Notes: generated from the letters alone by a model not told the origin. Positions 35,798 through 45,348 are shown, counted from the stretch's first letter. The stretch is DNA of 64,000 bases from Roseateles_C aquae (GCF_032337115.1 NZ_JAVXZY010000010.1:154762-218761); one strand, 5' to 3'. Program-made: numbers and translations.

Positions 35798-36966
35798 GCT
35801 TCACCCACGGGCGGGCGACCCAGTAGCGTCGCATTGTGCTCGCCAAGCTGCGGCGCAAGGCTGCGTATCGCCCCGGGGGTGTCGCTGAGCTTGGGGCAGA
35901 TGCCGGGAACGTCCAGCTGCAGGCCATCGGCCAGCGTCAGCGTTTCTATCATCTGGCGGGCGCGGTAGTGCGGGTCCTCAGCGATGTCGCGAGCGGTGTA
36001 GATGCGGCCGACCGGCACGCGCGCGGCCAGCAGCGTGGCGAGCACCTCGTCGACGCGGCGCTGCACGGTCCAGCAGGTGATCGCGGCGTCGAGCTCGTCG
36101 GCGCGGGCGGCACGGCCGGCGTTGCCGGCGAGCTGCGGATCCTGGCCAAGATCGTCGCGGCCGATCGCTGTCATCAGCCGCTTGAAGATCGAATCGCCAT
36201 TGCCGCCGATGACGACCTGGCCATCGGCACAGCGGTAGACATTGCTGGGCGCGATGCCCGGTAGGGCCGAGCCGGCCGGCTGGCGCACCGCGCCAAAGGC
36301 GCTGTACTCGGGCAGCAGCGATTCCATGCAGTTGAACACCGCCTCGTACAGCGCCACGTCGACGACCTGGCCGCGGCCGCTGCTTGCACGGGCTTGCAGC
36401 GCCAGCAGCACGCCGATCACGCCATGCAGCGCGGCCAACGTGTCGCCGAGGCTGACGCCGGCGCGCACCGGCGGCCGGCCCGGCTCGCCCATCAGGTGGC
36501 GCAGCCCGCCCATGGCCTCGGCAACGACGGCAAAGCCGGGCTGGTCGCGATAGGGGCCGGTCTGCCCGAAGCCGCTGATGCGCAGCATGATCAGCCCCGG
36601 GTTGCGCGCGCTCAAGGCCTCGTAGCCCAGGCCCCATTCCTCCATCAGCCCGGGGCGGAAGTTCTCGATCAGCACATCGGCCTCGGCGGCCAGCTGGCGC
36701 ACCACGGCGCGGTCGTCCTCGGTGCGCAGGTCCAGCGTGACGCTCTGCTTGTTGCGGCTCTGCACCTGCCACCAGACGCTGGTGCCTTGGTGCAGCAGGC
36801 GCCACTGGCGCAGCGGGTCGCCCTCGGGCGGCTCGACCTTGATCACCTCGGCGCCAAAGTCGGCCAGGGTCTTGCCGGCAAAGGGGCCGGCAATCAGCTG
36901 GCCGAGTTCCAGTACCTTGAGGCCTGAGAGGGGAGCGGCGTTTGCAGGGTTTGTTGTCGTCATCAT
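35794..36966 (-). CDS. CaiB/BaiF CoA-transferase family protein
   Basis: 390 residues, the family's usual length. LKVLELGQLIAGPFAGKTLADFGAEVIKVEPP, RNKQSVTLDL, LIENFRPG and HGVIGVLLALQAR are class III CoA-transferase motifs. The transferred acyl group cannot be read from sequence. GAGGCA lies upstream of the tandem ATGs at 36966 and 36963. The MerR and oxidoreductase genes follow; the ATGA overlap suggests one transcript. A LysR gene starts upstream on the same strand. Confidence 0.9.
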   Translation of the reverse strand: MMTTTNPANAAPLSGLKVLELGQLIAGPFAGKTLADFGAEVIKVEPPEGDPLRQWRLLHQGTSVWWQVQSRNKQSVTLDLRTEDDRAVVRQLAAEADVLIENFRPGLMEEWGLGYEALSARNPGLIMLRISGFGQTGPYRDQPGFAVVAEAMGGLRHLMGEPGRPPVRAGVSLGDTLAALHGVIGVLLALQARASSGRGQVVDVALYEAVFNCMESLLPEYSAFGAVRQPAGSALPGIAPSNVYRCADGQVVIGGNGDSIFKRLMTAIGRDDLGQDPQLAGNAGRAARADELDAAITCWTVQRRVDEVLATLLAARVPVGRIYTARDIAEDPHYRARQMIETLTLADGLQLDVPGICPKLSDTPGAIRSLAPQLGEHNATLLGRPPVGEA

Positions 36967-36970
36967 TGCC

Positions 36971-37867
36971 TCATTGGGGCAGGTGGGCGAAATACTGGCG
37001 CAGCGCGGCGATCGCGTGGCGCACCTTGGCCGGCTGCGCGTCGCGCTGCGGGGTCAGCACATGGATGGGCAGGGCGGGCAGCTGCAGCCCTGGCAGCAGC
37101 GCCAGCAGGCGGCCGGCCTGCTGGGCATCGCGGACATCATCGGGGCTGAGCATGGCCAGGCCCAGGCCAGCCTCGCAGAGCTGCTGCAGGCTCAGCTGGT
37201 TGTTGCTGCTGGCCCGCGGCGAGACGCGCAGCAGATGCTGCTCGCCGGCCAGCTGCAGCGGCAGCAGATGGACATGATCGGTGCCGGGCCGCAGCGCCAG
37301 CCAGTCGTGCTGGTGCAGATCGGCCAGCTCGGCAGGCACGCCGCGGCGGGCCAGGTAGGCCGGCGCAGCGAATAGGGCCATGGCCTTCTCGGCAATGCGC
37401 TGGGCCACCCAGCTGCTGTCCGGCAGGCGGCCGAAGCGCACCGCCAGGTCGATGCGCTTGTCGACCAGATCGGTGAAGCCGTCCTCGACCTCCAGATGCA
37501 GCGACAGTGCCGGGTGCGCCTGCATCAGCGCCGCCAGTGCCGGGCCCAGATGGCGGGCGAAGCCGACCGGCGCGGCAATGCGCAGCTCGCCCTCGGGCGC
37601 GTCGCGCAGCTGCAGCAGCTGCTGCTGCGCCTGCTGGGCGGCGGCCAGCATGGCGGCGCAGCCCTCGTGGAAGCGTCGGCCGGCCGGCGTCAGGCTGAGC
37701 TTGCGCGTCGAGCGGTGCAAGAGCGTCACGCCCATATCGCGCTCCAGCGCTCGCACCTGCTGGCTGACGGCCGAGGTGGTCGTCTTCAGCTGGCGCGCCG
37801 CGGCGACGAAGCTGCCGCAGTCCACCACCGTGGCCAGCACCGCCATCCGTTTGAGCTGATCGAGCAT
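36971..37867 (-). CDS. LysR-family transcriptional regulator
   Basis: 298 residues. The HTH at 1-65 (FVAAARQLKTTTSAVSQQVRALERDMGVTLLHRSTRKLSLT) is classic, followed by a substrate-binding domain of the LTTR type. It is divergent from a Rossmann-fold oxidoreductase gene, with a 121-bp AT-rich gap that should hold its operator; I could not settle on a single T-N11-A site. Its stop codon is 5 bp before the CaiB start. Confidence 0.92.
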   Translation of the reverse strand: MLDQLKRMAVLATVVDCGSFVAAARQLKTTTSAVSQQVRALERDMGVTLLHRSTRKLSLTPAGRRFHEGCAAMLAAAQQAQQQLLQLRDAPEGELRIAAPVGFARHLGPALAALMQAHPALSLHLEVEDGFTDLVDKRIDLAVRFGRLPDSSWVAQRIAEKAMALFAAPAYLARRGVPAELADLHQHDWLALRPGTDHVHLLPLQLAGEQHLLRVSPRASSNNQLSLQQLCEAGLGLAMLSPDDVRDAQQAGRLLALLPGLQLPALPIHVLTPQRDAQPAKVRHAIAALRQYFAHLPQ

Positions 37868-37988
37868 TGTGAAGATGAACTAAAGATTTAATGGCAATTC
37901 TGAGGACTTATCGACCAATTGTGAAGTAAATACAGTTCAGTCCATCGCAACAAACAAGTCCGGCACCGCCGGGCAGACAAGGACTTTT

Positions 37989-38624
37989 ATGAAGATCGCA
38001 TTGATTGGCGCCACCGGTTTTGTCGGCCAAGCCCTCAGTCAGGAACTGCTGGCCCGTGGCCATGAGGTGCTCGGTGTGGTGCGCGACACCAGCAAGCTGG
38101 CCGCCGGCATCACGCCGCGCGCCGCCGATGTCCATGACGCCGCCGCCGTGGCCGCCGCGGTGCAGGGCGCCGATGCGGTGGTCAGCGCCTACAACGCCGG
38201 CTGGGGCAATGCCAATCTGTACGAGGACTTTCTGCGCGGCTCGGCGGCCATCACCGCCGGCGTCAAGCAGGCGGGCGTCAAACGCCTGCTGGTCGTTGGC
38301 GGCGCCGGCAGCCTCTATGTGGCGCCGGGCCTGCAGCTGGTCGATACGCCGCAATTCCCTGAAGCCTGGAAGGCCGGCGCGCTGGCGGCCCGCGAGGCGC
38401 TGAATCGCATTCGCCAGGAGGCCGAGCTGGATTGGAGCTTTGTCTCGCCGCCGGCTCACTTGGAGCCGGGCGAGCGCCGCGGCAGCTACCGCCTGGGGGG
38501 CGAGGAGCTGCTGGTCGACGCCCACGGCCATTCGGGCATCTCGGTCGCCGATTTGGCCGTGGCCATCGTCGACGAGCTCGAATCGCCCCGTCACAGCCGC
38601 CAGCGCTTCACAGTCGCATATTGA
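37989..38624 (+). CDS. NAD(P)-binding Rossmann-fold oxidoreductase/epimerase-like
   Basis: 211 residues, an atypical short-chain (NmrA/epimerase-like) protein: MKIALIGATGFVGQALSQELLARGHEV with the GxxGxxG motif, then ADAVVSAYNAG and VVGGAGSLYVAPG. It starts with AAGGAC 5 bases upstream of the ATG. Proteins of this type are often induced by a divergent LysR regulator, as here. Substrate unknown. Confidence 0.87.
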   Translation: MKIALIGATGFVGQALSQELLARGHEVLGVVRDTSKLAAGITPRAADVHDAAAVAAAVQGADAVVSAYNAGWGNANLYEDFLRGSAAITAGVKQAGVKRLLVVGGAGSLYVAPGLQLVDTPQFPEAWKAGALAAREALNRIRQEAELDWSFVSPPAHLEPGERRGSYRLGGEELLVDAHGHSGISVADLAVAIVDELESPRHSRQRFTVAY

Positions 38625-38663
38625 GCGTCGTCAGACGTAGCGCTAACAGGCCCTGGCTGAACT

Positions 38664-38744
38664 AACCACAGAGCCACAGAGACACAGAGGAATTCACAGC
38701 AATCCAGGCGCTGACTTTCTCCGTGTCTCTGTGGCTCTGTGGTT
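38664..38744. repeat. Long perfect inverted repeat (22-bp arms), CACAGAG type
   Basis: Arms at 38664-38685 and 38723-38744 are exact reverse complements over 22 bp, separated by 37 bases. They carry the repetitive CCACAGAGxCACAGAG pattern known from intergenic repeat elements in several proteobacteria. The element lies between two genes converging on it (Rossmann oxidoreductase and rlmJ), where a bidirectional terminator or REP-like element would be expected. Its mid-section is not self-complementary. Confidence 0.8.
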
Positions 38745-38771
38745 GGTTCCTTGGAGCCTTGGCGCGGACGC

Positions 38772-39626
38772 TCAGCTGGCCTTCTGTTCCAGCACGAAGT
38801 TGGCGCCGTCGTACTGGCCCAGCTTGTCCACCAGCAGCGGCAGGCAGGCGGCCAGATCGTCGTGCAGGGTGAAGGGCGGATTGGCGATGAACATGCCGCT
38901 GCCCAGCATGCCGAAGCCGCGCTCATCGGGCTGATCGACGGTCAGCCGCACATGCAGCCAGCCTTTCTTGGCGCTGGCATCGGCGGTGGCCTTCAGGCGC
39001 TGGGCCAGCTGGGTGGATTCGAGCAGCGCCAGCTGCGGGTACCAGATCATGAACACGCAGTCCGGAAAGCGCTGCAGGCCTTCGCGCAGTGCGGCCAGCA
39101 CCTTGGCGTAATCGGTCTTGATTTCGTACGGCGGGTCCATCAGCACCGCGCCGCGGCGCGACGGTGGCGGCAGCTCGCCCTTCAGCGAGGCAAAGCCGTC
39201 CTTGTCGCTGACCTGGGTGTTGGGCCGGGTCGAGAGATAGGTCTCGAGGATGCGGAAATCGGTCGGGTGCAGCTCGTAGACGCGCAGCCGGTCCTGCTCG
39301 CGCATCAGCAGATTGGCGATGGCCGGCGAGCCGGGGTACTGGCGCAGCTGGCCATCGGTATTGAACTCGCGCACCAGCTCCACATAGTTGGCCAGCGGTT
39401 CGGGCAGGTCGCGGGCGTCGTACAACCGGGCGATGCCGGTGCTGTACTCGCCCTTCTTCTGGGCGTAGCGGCCCTCGATCGAGTAACCGCCGGCCCCGGC
39501 GTGAGTGTCTACCAGGGTGTAAGGCTTTTCCTTTTCGCCCATATAGCGCAGCACCTGGGTCAGCACCAGGTGTTTGAGGACATCGGCGTGGTTGCCGGCG
39601 TGGAAGGCGTGTCGGTAAGCAAGCAT
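38772..39626 (-). CDS. rlmJ: 23S rRNA adenine-N6-methyltransferase RlmJ
   Basis: 284 residues from the ATG at 39626; the first 11 codons of the longer frame are dropped. LAYRHAFHAGNHADVLKH, VDTHAGAGGY, the catalytic DPPYE and MIWYPQ are the RlmJ signature. It methylates A2030 of 23S rRNA in E. coli. It stands alone next to a large inverted repeat. Confidence 0.95.
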   Translation of the reverse strand: MLAYRHAFHAGNHADVLKHLVLTQVLRYMGEKEKPYTLVDTHAGAGGYSIEGRYAQKKGEYSTGIARLYDARDLPEPLANYVELVREFNTDGQLRQYPGSPAIANLLMREQDRLRVYELHPTDFRILETYLSTRPNTQVSDKDGFASLKGELPPPSRRGAVLMDPPYEIKTDYAKVLAALREGLQRFPDCVFMIWYPQLALLESTQLAQRLKATADASAKKGWLHVRLTVDQPDERGFGMLGSGMFIANPPFTLHDDLAACLPLLVDKLGQYDGANFVLEQKAS

Positions 39627-39665
39627 GTGCGCACTGTAGCGTGCGCCGCTGCTCAACACACGTTT

Positions 39666-40859
39666 TCAGGGGCGCTGGACCGCGCCCGGGTCGCTGGCCG
39701 GGCCGAGCAGCAGATCGGCCTGGCGCGGATGGCGGTACTGGAAACGTGGCCGCAGCTCCTCGGGCAGCGGCGCCGCGCTGCCGTGCAGGCGGCTGTCCGG
39801 GGGCATCGCGAAATCGGCCGTCAGCGCGCTGGGGTCGAGGCTGAAACGGGTGTTGCCGCCCGACTCCCAGCCCGGCAGGATGTCCAGGCTGCCCATGCCG
39901 GCGATCAGGTTGTTGTACAGCCGCACCCGTTGGGCGCCGGGGCTGACGCGCAGCAGCCCGCCGGGCCAGCGCTGCGCATTGATCCAGCTGTTGTGCGCCA
40001 GGTCCAGCGTGTTGGTGGGCCAGACATAGCCCTCGACGCCATAGGACAGCATCAGGTGGTTGTCGGTATCGGCGCTCTGGCCGATCAGATTGCCGATCAC
40101 CCGGCACTGGCCGCCGTTGGGGAATTCCAGCTCGTAGCTGGCCGAGCCGCCTTCCTCGTCGGTCAGGCGGTTGTATTCGATGTTGTTGCGGGCCGCGCGG
40201 CTCTTCAGCAGGTGGCCCTTGTGGCCGCCATGGAAGTAGCAGGCGTGCACGCTCAGCTCGGCGATGCGGCCGACATAGAGCAGGTGGGCAAAGCGCGGCC
40301 CTTCATGGGCTTGCATGAATTCACAGCCGATGATCTGCAGCCGCGCCTTCTGATCGTTATTGGTCAGCAGGCCAATCTCGCAATGGCGGAAGCTGCAATC
40401 GATCACGCGCAGCGAGCCGCTCTCGAAACGGATGCCGGCGCCATTGCTGTCGGGCACGCGGGCCTCGCTGAAGTCAAAGCCCTGGATTTCCACGTCTTCG
40501 CCGCTGATGACGAAGATGGCCTTGTCCTGCGCCAGCCGGCCGGCGGCCCGCAGCCGCACCCGGCCGCCGACGGCGACCAGGCGTAAGCCCTTGCGCGACC
40601 AGCTGGCCGAGTCGCCGACGTAGTCACCGGCCTGCACCTCGATGCGATCACCATCCTTGCACTGGCGCGCCGCCTCGGCCAGCGTCTTGATCGCCTCGCC
40701 GGGGCCGACGCGCAGCAGCCGCTGCGCCGGGCTCTTGGCATTCTTTGCAGCAGGCTTGCTCGGCTTTGGCGCTGCCCAGACCGGCAGGCTGCCCACCGCC
40801 AGGCCGGCCAGCAGCAGGCGGCGTGACGGGGCAAGGGCAGTGGGACGGTGGCGCGGCAT
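39666..40859 (-). CDS. Exported right-handed parallel beta-helix protein
   Basis: 397 residues. The N-terminus (RRLLLAGLAVGSLPVWA) is a Tat-like or Sec signal peptide. The mature part shows a repeating PbH1 pattern with turns every 22-25 residues (DGDRIEVQAGDYVG, EDVEIQGFDFSEAR, IRFESGSLRVIDCSF, YNRLTDEEGG, AHNSWINAQ). Enzymes of this fold include pectate lyases and polysaccharide epimerases, but no catalytic triad is identifiable. It lies 39 bp upstream of rlmJ on the same strand. Confidence 0.8.
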   Translation of the reverse strand: MPRHRPTALAPSRRLLLAGLAVGSLPVWAAPKPSKPAAKNAKSPAQRLLRVGPGEAIKTLAEAARQCKDGDRIEVQAGDYVGDSASWSRKGLRLVAVGGRVRLRAAGRLAQDKAIFVISGEDVEIQGFDFSEARVPDSNGAGIRFESGSLRVIDCSFRHCEIGLLTNNDQKARLQIIGCEFMQAHEGPRFAHLLYVGRIAELSVHACYFHGGHKGHLLKSRAARNNIEYNRLTDEEGGSASYELEFPNGGQCRVIGNLIGQSADTDNHLMLSYGVEGYVWPTNTLDLAHNSWINAQRWPGGLLRVSPGAQRVRLYNNLIAGMGSLDILPGWESGGNTRFSLDPSALTADFAMPPDSRLHGSAAPLPEELRPRFQYRHPRQADLLLGPASDPGAVQRP

Positions 40860-41096
40860 GACGGTATCTTGGAACAGCAATGGGAGGGTAGACCAGACGG
40901 TGAAGGCGCCGGCGAAGTGCGCGGATGATAGCGAGCCCCGAACACAGCACTGGGTCAGTGATCAACAGCGCCGCTGCGCTGCAGCCGGCCCGGTCGATCG
41001 GCCCGTACCGCACTGGGGTATTGATGCCGCGCAGACCGCCGGCCCGAAGTGCCGCTAGGCTTGCGCCCCATCCAATCCCTCAACAAGTGCTTTTCC

Positions 41097-42173
41097 ATGC
41101 CCAGTCTTTTCGACCCCTTCCAGCTCGGCGCCCTGCAACTGGCCAATCGCATCGTCATGGCGCCGCTGACGCGCAGCCGTTCTCAGGGCCTGCTGCCCGG
41201 CGAGATGGCGATCGAGTACTACCGCCAGCGGGCCTCGGCGGGGCTGATCATCAGCGAGGGCACCCAGGTCTCGGCCGATGGCCAGGGCTATCTGGACACA
41301 CCGGGCATCCACACCCCCGAGCAGATCGCCGCCTGGCGCCGCGTCACCGACGCGGTTCACGCCGAGGGCGGCAAGATCGCGGTGCAGCTCTGGCATGTCG
41401 GCCGTATCTCGCATGTGCAGTTCCAGCCAAACGGCGCCGCGCCGATCTCGTCCACCACCCGTGCCGCTCAGGGCAAGACCTTCACCGCCGAAGGCTTTGT
41501 GCCGGTGTCGGCGCCACGGGCGCTGGCCAGCAGCGAGATCCCCGGCGTGGTGCAGCGCTTTGTCCATGCCGCCGAATGCGCGATGGAGGCCGGCTTTGAT
41601 GCCGTCGAGGTGCATGGCGCCAACGGCTATCTGATTGACCAGTTCCTGCGCGACAGCATCAATGACCGCAGCGACGACTACGGTGGCAGCATCGCCAACC
41701 GGGCGCGGCTGGCCGTCGAGGTGATGGCGGCCATTGCCAAGGCCATTGGCGCTGATCGTTCGGGCCTGCGCCTGAGCCCGGTCACGCCGGTCAACGACGC
41801 CGGCCAGGACAGCCAGGCCCAGGCGCTGTTCAACCATCTGGCCGCGCAGCTGGCGCCGCTGAAGCTGGCCTTTCTGCACATCATCGAGGGGCAGACCGGC
41901 GGTGCCCGCGATATTGCACCGTTTGACTACCCGCAGATGCGCCAGCACTTTGGTGGCGCCTGGATGGTCAACAACGGCTACAGCCGCGAGATGGCGCTCA
42001 AGGCGGTGGCCGAGGGGCAGGCCGATCTGGTCGCCTTCGGTCGCGATTTCATCTCCAACCCGGACCTGGTGCGCCGCCTGCGCCTGAACGCGCCGCTGCA
42101 GCCGCTGGACCGCGCCACCCTCTACGGCGGCGATGCCAAAGGCTATATCGACTATCCCGCGCTGGCAGGATGA
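41097..42173 (+). CDS. Old Yellow Enzyme-family alkene reductase
   Basis: 358 residues from the ATG at 41097. FMN-binding barrel: LANRIVMAPLTRSRS, LIISEGTQ, QLWHVGRISH, VEVHGANGYLIDQFLRDSINDRSDDYGGS (the conserved His and Asn pair), and VAFGRDFISNPDL. The family reduces activated alkenes and nitrate esters with NADPH. It is closest in pattern to NemA-type enzymes. The start is set by MPSLFDPFQLG; earlier in-frame codons lack family character. Confidence 0.92.
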   Translation: MPSLFDPFQLGALQLANRIVMAPLTRSRSQGLLPGEMAIEYYRQRASAGLIISEGTQVSADGQGYLDTPGIHTPEQIAAWRRVTDAVHAEGGKIAVQLWHVGRISHVQFQPNGAAPISSTTRAAQGKTFTAEGFVPVSAPRALASSEIPGVVQRFVHAAECAMEAGFDAVEVHGANGYLIDQFLRDSINDRSDDYGGSIANRARLAVEVMAAIAKAIGADRSGLRLSPVTPVNDAGQDSQAQALFNHLAAQLAPLKLAFLHIIEGQTGGARDIAPFDYPQMRQHFGGAWMVNNGYSREMALKAVAEGQADLVAFGRDFISNPDLVRRLRLNAPLQPLDRATLYGGDAKGYIDYPALAG

Positions 42174-42219
42174 TCAGGATCGGGTATTCTGCAGATATAT
42201 TAAATCGGAATACCCGCCC

Positions 42220-43554
42220 ATGAACCTGCTCCAAGCCTGCGCCGCCCGGCGTGATCGGGTGTTCGCCGCCATCGGCGATGCGGCGCTGCTGCTGCCCAAC
42301 CACCATTTACCGCAGCGGGAGGACGATGCCAGCCGCTATCACGGCTGGCGCTACGGCTTTGAGCATTGGCGGCCGGCCAGTGATTTCTACTACCTCTGCG
42401 GTTTTGAGGAAGCCGAGTCGCTGCTGCTGCTGATCGGTGGCAGCAAGCCGCGCAGCATCCTGTTCTGCCGTGCGCGCGACCCGGCGCAGGAGCAGTGGAA
42501 CGGTCGCCGGCTGGGGCCGGCCGCTGCGGCCGACATGCTGGGCTTGGACGAGGCCTACCCGATCACGGAGCTGGAGCAGCGCCTGCCTCAGCTGCTGCAG
42601 GGGCAGCGCAGCCTGCACTACCCCTTCGGCGTTGACGCCGGGCACGATCAGCGCATCTTCGCGGCGCTCAACACACTGCGGGGCGCCCGCGCCATCCGTC
42701 AGGGCAGTGTCTATCCGATCGCCCTGCACGATCCGCGCGCTCTGCTGCATGAGATGCGCGTCATCAAGGATGAGGCCGAGGTCGCGCTGATCCGCCAGGC
42801 CGCAGACATTTCCGGCGCTGCAATGGTGCGGGCGATGCGTTTTGCGCGCCCGGGGCAGTTCGAATACGAAGTCGAGGCCGAACTGCTGCATGAATTCCGC
42901 CGTCGCGGCGCACGTGGGCCGGCCTACAACCCCATCGTTGCAGGCGGGGCCAACGCCTGCATTCTTCACTACATCGAGAACAAGATGCGGCTGAACGAGG
43001 GCGAGCTGCTGTTGATCGACGCTGGCTGCGACTTCCAGGGCTATAGCGCCGACATCACGCGCACGCTGCCCATCGGCCGCCGCTTCAGCGGACTGCAGCG
43101 CGAGCTCTACGAGATCGTGCTGGATGCGCTGGACAAGGGTATCGCCACGCTGCAGCCGGGCCAGTCGCTGCAGCGCCTGCACCAGACGCATCTGCAAGTC
43201 GTCAGCCAGGGCCTGCTGGACCTGGGCTTGCTGCAGGGTAGTCTCGATGGCGTGCTGGAGCGCCAGGCCTATCTGCGCTTCCTGATGTGCGGCACCGGGC
43301 ACTACCTGGGCCTGGACACGCACGATGCCGGTCGCTATCACCGGCCCGATGGCTCGTGGCGTCCGGCCCAATCCGGCATGGTGCTGACCGCCGAACCCGG
43401 GATCTACATCAGCCCGGCCGACGACATCCCGGAACGCTACTGGAACATCGGTGTGCGCATCGAGGACGATGTGCTGGTGACGGCCGCAGGCCCCGAGCTG
43501 CTGACCGGGCAGGTGCCGAGGTGCATAGGAGACATCGAGGCGCTGCGGGATTAG
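42220..43554 (+). CDS. M24-family Xaa-Pro aminopeptidase
   Basis: 444 residues from the ATG at 42220. It has an N-terminal creatinase-like domain (HHLPQREDDASRY, FYYLCGF) and the pita-bread catalytic domain with the five metal ligands: LLIDAGCDFQGYSADITRT (two Asp), GTGHYLGLDTHD (His), LTAEPGIYI (Glu) and GVRIEDDVLVT (Glu). It removes N-terminal residues before proline. Its last 4 bp overlap the converging MOSC gene. Confidence 0.94.
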   Translation: MNLLQACAARRDRVFAAIGDAALLLPNHHLPQREDDASRYHGWRYGFEHWRPASDFYYLCGFEEAESLLLLIGGSKPRSILFCRARDPAQEQWNGRRLGPAAAADMLGLDEAYPITELEQRLPQLLQGQRSLHYPFGVDAGHDQRIFAALNTLRGARAIRQGSVYPIALHDPRALLHEMRVIKDEAEVALIRQAADISGAAMVRAMRFARPGQFEYEVEAELLHEFRRRGARGPAYNPIVAGGANACILHYIENKMRLNEGELLLIDAGCDFQGYSADITRTLPIGRRFSGLQRELYEIVLDALDKGIATLQPGQSLQRLHQTHLQVVSQGLLDLGLLQGSLDGVLERQAYLRFLMCGTGHYLGLDTHDAGRYHRPDGSWRPAQSGMVLTAEPGIYISPADDIPERYWNIGVRIEDDVLVTAAGPELLTGQVPRCIGDIEALRD

Positions 43555-44123
43555 GCTCTGATCTTGGCCCGGAACAGCTCGGCAATGCCAACTTCACGCG
43601 GCCCCGGCAGCAGTTCGAAGCGATCGCCGGCGGCCAGCGTGCCTTCACGCTGCACGGCCAGATAAAAGCCGCACCAGCCGCTTTCGCTCATCAGCTTGAC
43701 GGCCTTGTTGAAGCCCATCACCGCATTGAACTTGAAGCAGGGGAAGCGCGGCTCGCTGACGACCAGCTCGCAGTCCGCAAAGCGCAGCACATCGCCGACC
43801 CAGACCTGCTGCTCGCTCAGACCCTGCAGCGTCAGGTTCTCGCCCAGGCTGCCCGGCGGCAAGACCTGGCCCCAGTCGCCCGCCTTGGCCTGGGCGCGCA
43901 CCGTCTGCCAGAAGCCGTAGTGCTCGCTCGGGTAGGCATAGACGGCCTTGCTGAGGCCGCCATGCACACTGAGGTCGGCCTGCTCATCGCCCTCCAGGCC
44001 GAGCGCGGCGACGCGGACCCGACCCTCGCGCGCTTGCTTGCGAATGCCGCTTTGATGGATCTCTCCGTTGCAGAGCAGTGGCGCGGCGCGCCCGGTGTTG
44101 AGGCTGATGATGGACGAATTCAT
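43551..44123 (-). CDS. MOSC-domain protein (YiiM-like)
   Basis: 190 residues. LGLEGDEQADLSVHGGLSKAVYAYPSEHY and PGSLGENL are MOSC motifs and a conserved Cys lies in RFPCFKFN. MOSC domains bind a Mo cofactor sulphur species; YiiM detoxifies N-hydroxylated base analogues such as 6-hydroxylaminopurine, a plausible but untested role. A GAF/4HB gene ends upstream on the same strand by 4 bp. Confidence 0.88.
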   Translation of the reverse strand: MNSSIISLNTGRAAPLLCNGEIHQSGIRKQAREGRVRVAALGLEGDEQADLSVHGGLSKAVYAYPSEHYGFWQTVRAQAKAGDWGQVLPPGSLGENLTLQGLSEQQVWVGDVLRFADCELVVSEPRFPCFKFNAVMGFNKAVKLMSESGWCGFYLAVQREGTLAAGDRFELLPGPREVGIAELFRAKIRA

Positions 44124-44127
44124 GGGT

Positions 44128-45348
44128 TCAGGGCTGAGGCGGAAGGGGCAGGGGATTCTCGCCGCCGATGGCGTCGCGGGTCAGGTGGTCGAGCGCGAAG
44201 GAGACATCGCCGACCATCTCGTCCAGCAGGCGTAGCAGCTCGGCGTCAAAGAAGTCCGGCTCCGGCGCCAGCAGGCTCAGCGCGCCGACGGCCTGGCCGC
44301 CGCGTCGCAGCACAAAGGCGGCCATGGCCTCGACGCCCGGCGGTAGCAGCGGCGCGGGCGGCTTCTGCAGTTCCGGGTCCTGCATTGCGTGGTTCTTGAT
44401 GATGTGGGCATTGCCGCGTATCACCTGGCTGCTCATCGAGCTGCGCGCAAAGGGTGCGTCGACGGACCAGCTGGCGGGCACGCCCGGCATCAGCCGGTCG
44501 ATCGGCCCTTCGACGGCGACGCGGCGAAAGCTCGTGCCCTCCAGCAGCACGACACTGGCCAGCGTCGCATGACCGGTGCTGACGCAGATCCGGCACAGGC
44601 CCTCGAACAGCGACTGCGAAGACTCGTGGCGGCGCACGATCATCTGGTTGGTTTCTGATAAGGCCTTGTAGAAGCGCTGCAGCCGCTCGCGCCGTGATTC
44701 GGCCTCGTCCTGCTCGCGCCGGTAGCGCGACCAGACCGCACCGGCCAGCGCTGCGCCGAGCAGCGCCGCGGTGGCCACCATGGCCAAGGCCAGCCAGATC
44801 GCCTCGCGCACGGCGGCCTGCGCGGTCTCAGAGGTCTGGCGGGCGACCTGCAGCTGCAGGTCAACCAGTTCGTCGAGCAGCCGGTCCAGCGCCAGCGTGC
44901 GCACACGCAGGTCGCGCTGCACATTGCTCAAGTCGGCACTCGGCTCGGCATCACGCAGCTGCACCAGCAGGGCCTGCGTCTGCGCCAGCAAGGGGCTACA
45001 GCGGTCGATCAGCGCCTGTTCGCGCTCGACCATCTCGGTGCCCAGATAGTCGGCCCAGTCCTGGGTGACGCGGCCGAGCACGCCATCCAGATCCTGGCGC
45101 AGCCGGCGCGGCTCAACGCCGGCCTGCAGCCGGGCGATCAAGGCCGGCAGCTCACCGATCAAGGCCTGCTGCATGCGCCGCAGCTGCTGCATCGGTACGA
45201 CGCGGTCACGATAGACCGAATCGATGCGGTCGCTCATATGGCGCAGCTGCATCACCCCGCCGACGGCCAGCAGCGCCATCAGCACGAGGATCAGACCAAT
45301 CAAACTCGTCAATCGCTGCTTCAGCGACCAGCCATCAACTCCGGCCAT
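44128..45348 (-). CDS. Four-helix-bundle/GAF membrane sensor without an output domain
   Basis: 406 residues. TM1 at about 13-33, a helical periplasmic region of about 145 residues, TM2 at about 183-205, a short coiled linker and a GAF domain at about 250-390. The architecture resembles an MCP or GGDEF sensor, but the protein ends after GAF with a Pro-rich tail, with no kinase, cyclase or MCP domain. It may act through a partner. The neighbours (MOSC and nitroreductase) do not suggest one. Confidence 0.8.
   Translation of the reverse strand: MAGVDGWSLKQRLTSLIGLILVLMALLAVGGVMQLRHMSDRIDSVYRDRVVPMQQLRRMQQALIGELPALIARLQAGVEPRRLRQDLDGVLGRVTQDWADYLGTEMVEREQALIDRCSPLLAQTQALLVQLRDAEPSADLSNVQRDLRVRTLALDRLLDELVDLQLQVARQTSETAQAAVREAIWLALAMVATAALLGAALAGAVWSRYRREQDEAESRRERLQRFYKALSETNQMIVRRHESSQSLFEGLCRICVSTGHATLASVVLLEGTSFRRVAVEGPIDRLMPGVPASWSVDAPFARSSMSSQVIRGNAHIIKNHAMQDPELQKPPAPLLPPGVEAMAAFVLRRGGQAVGALSLLAPEPDFFDAELLRLLDEMVGDVSFALDHLTRDAIGGENPLPLPPQP

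Noticed and set aside
37868..37988. A specific LysR box in the divergent gap
   Set aside because: Several weak T-N11-A candidates exist; none stands out enough to report.
38591..38926. A 111-residue frame including a CEFLCVSVALWLV segment
   Set aside because: It is translated from the inverted repeat; such peptides are common false genes wherever this repeat occurs.
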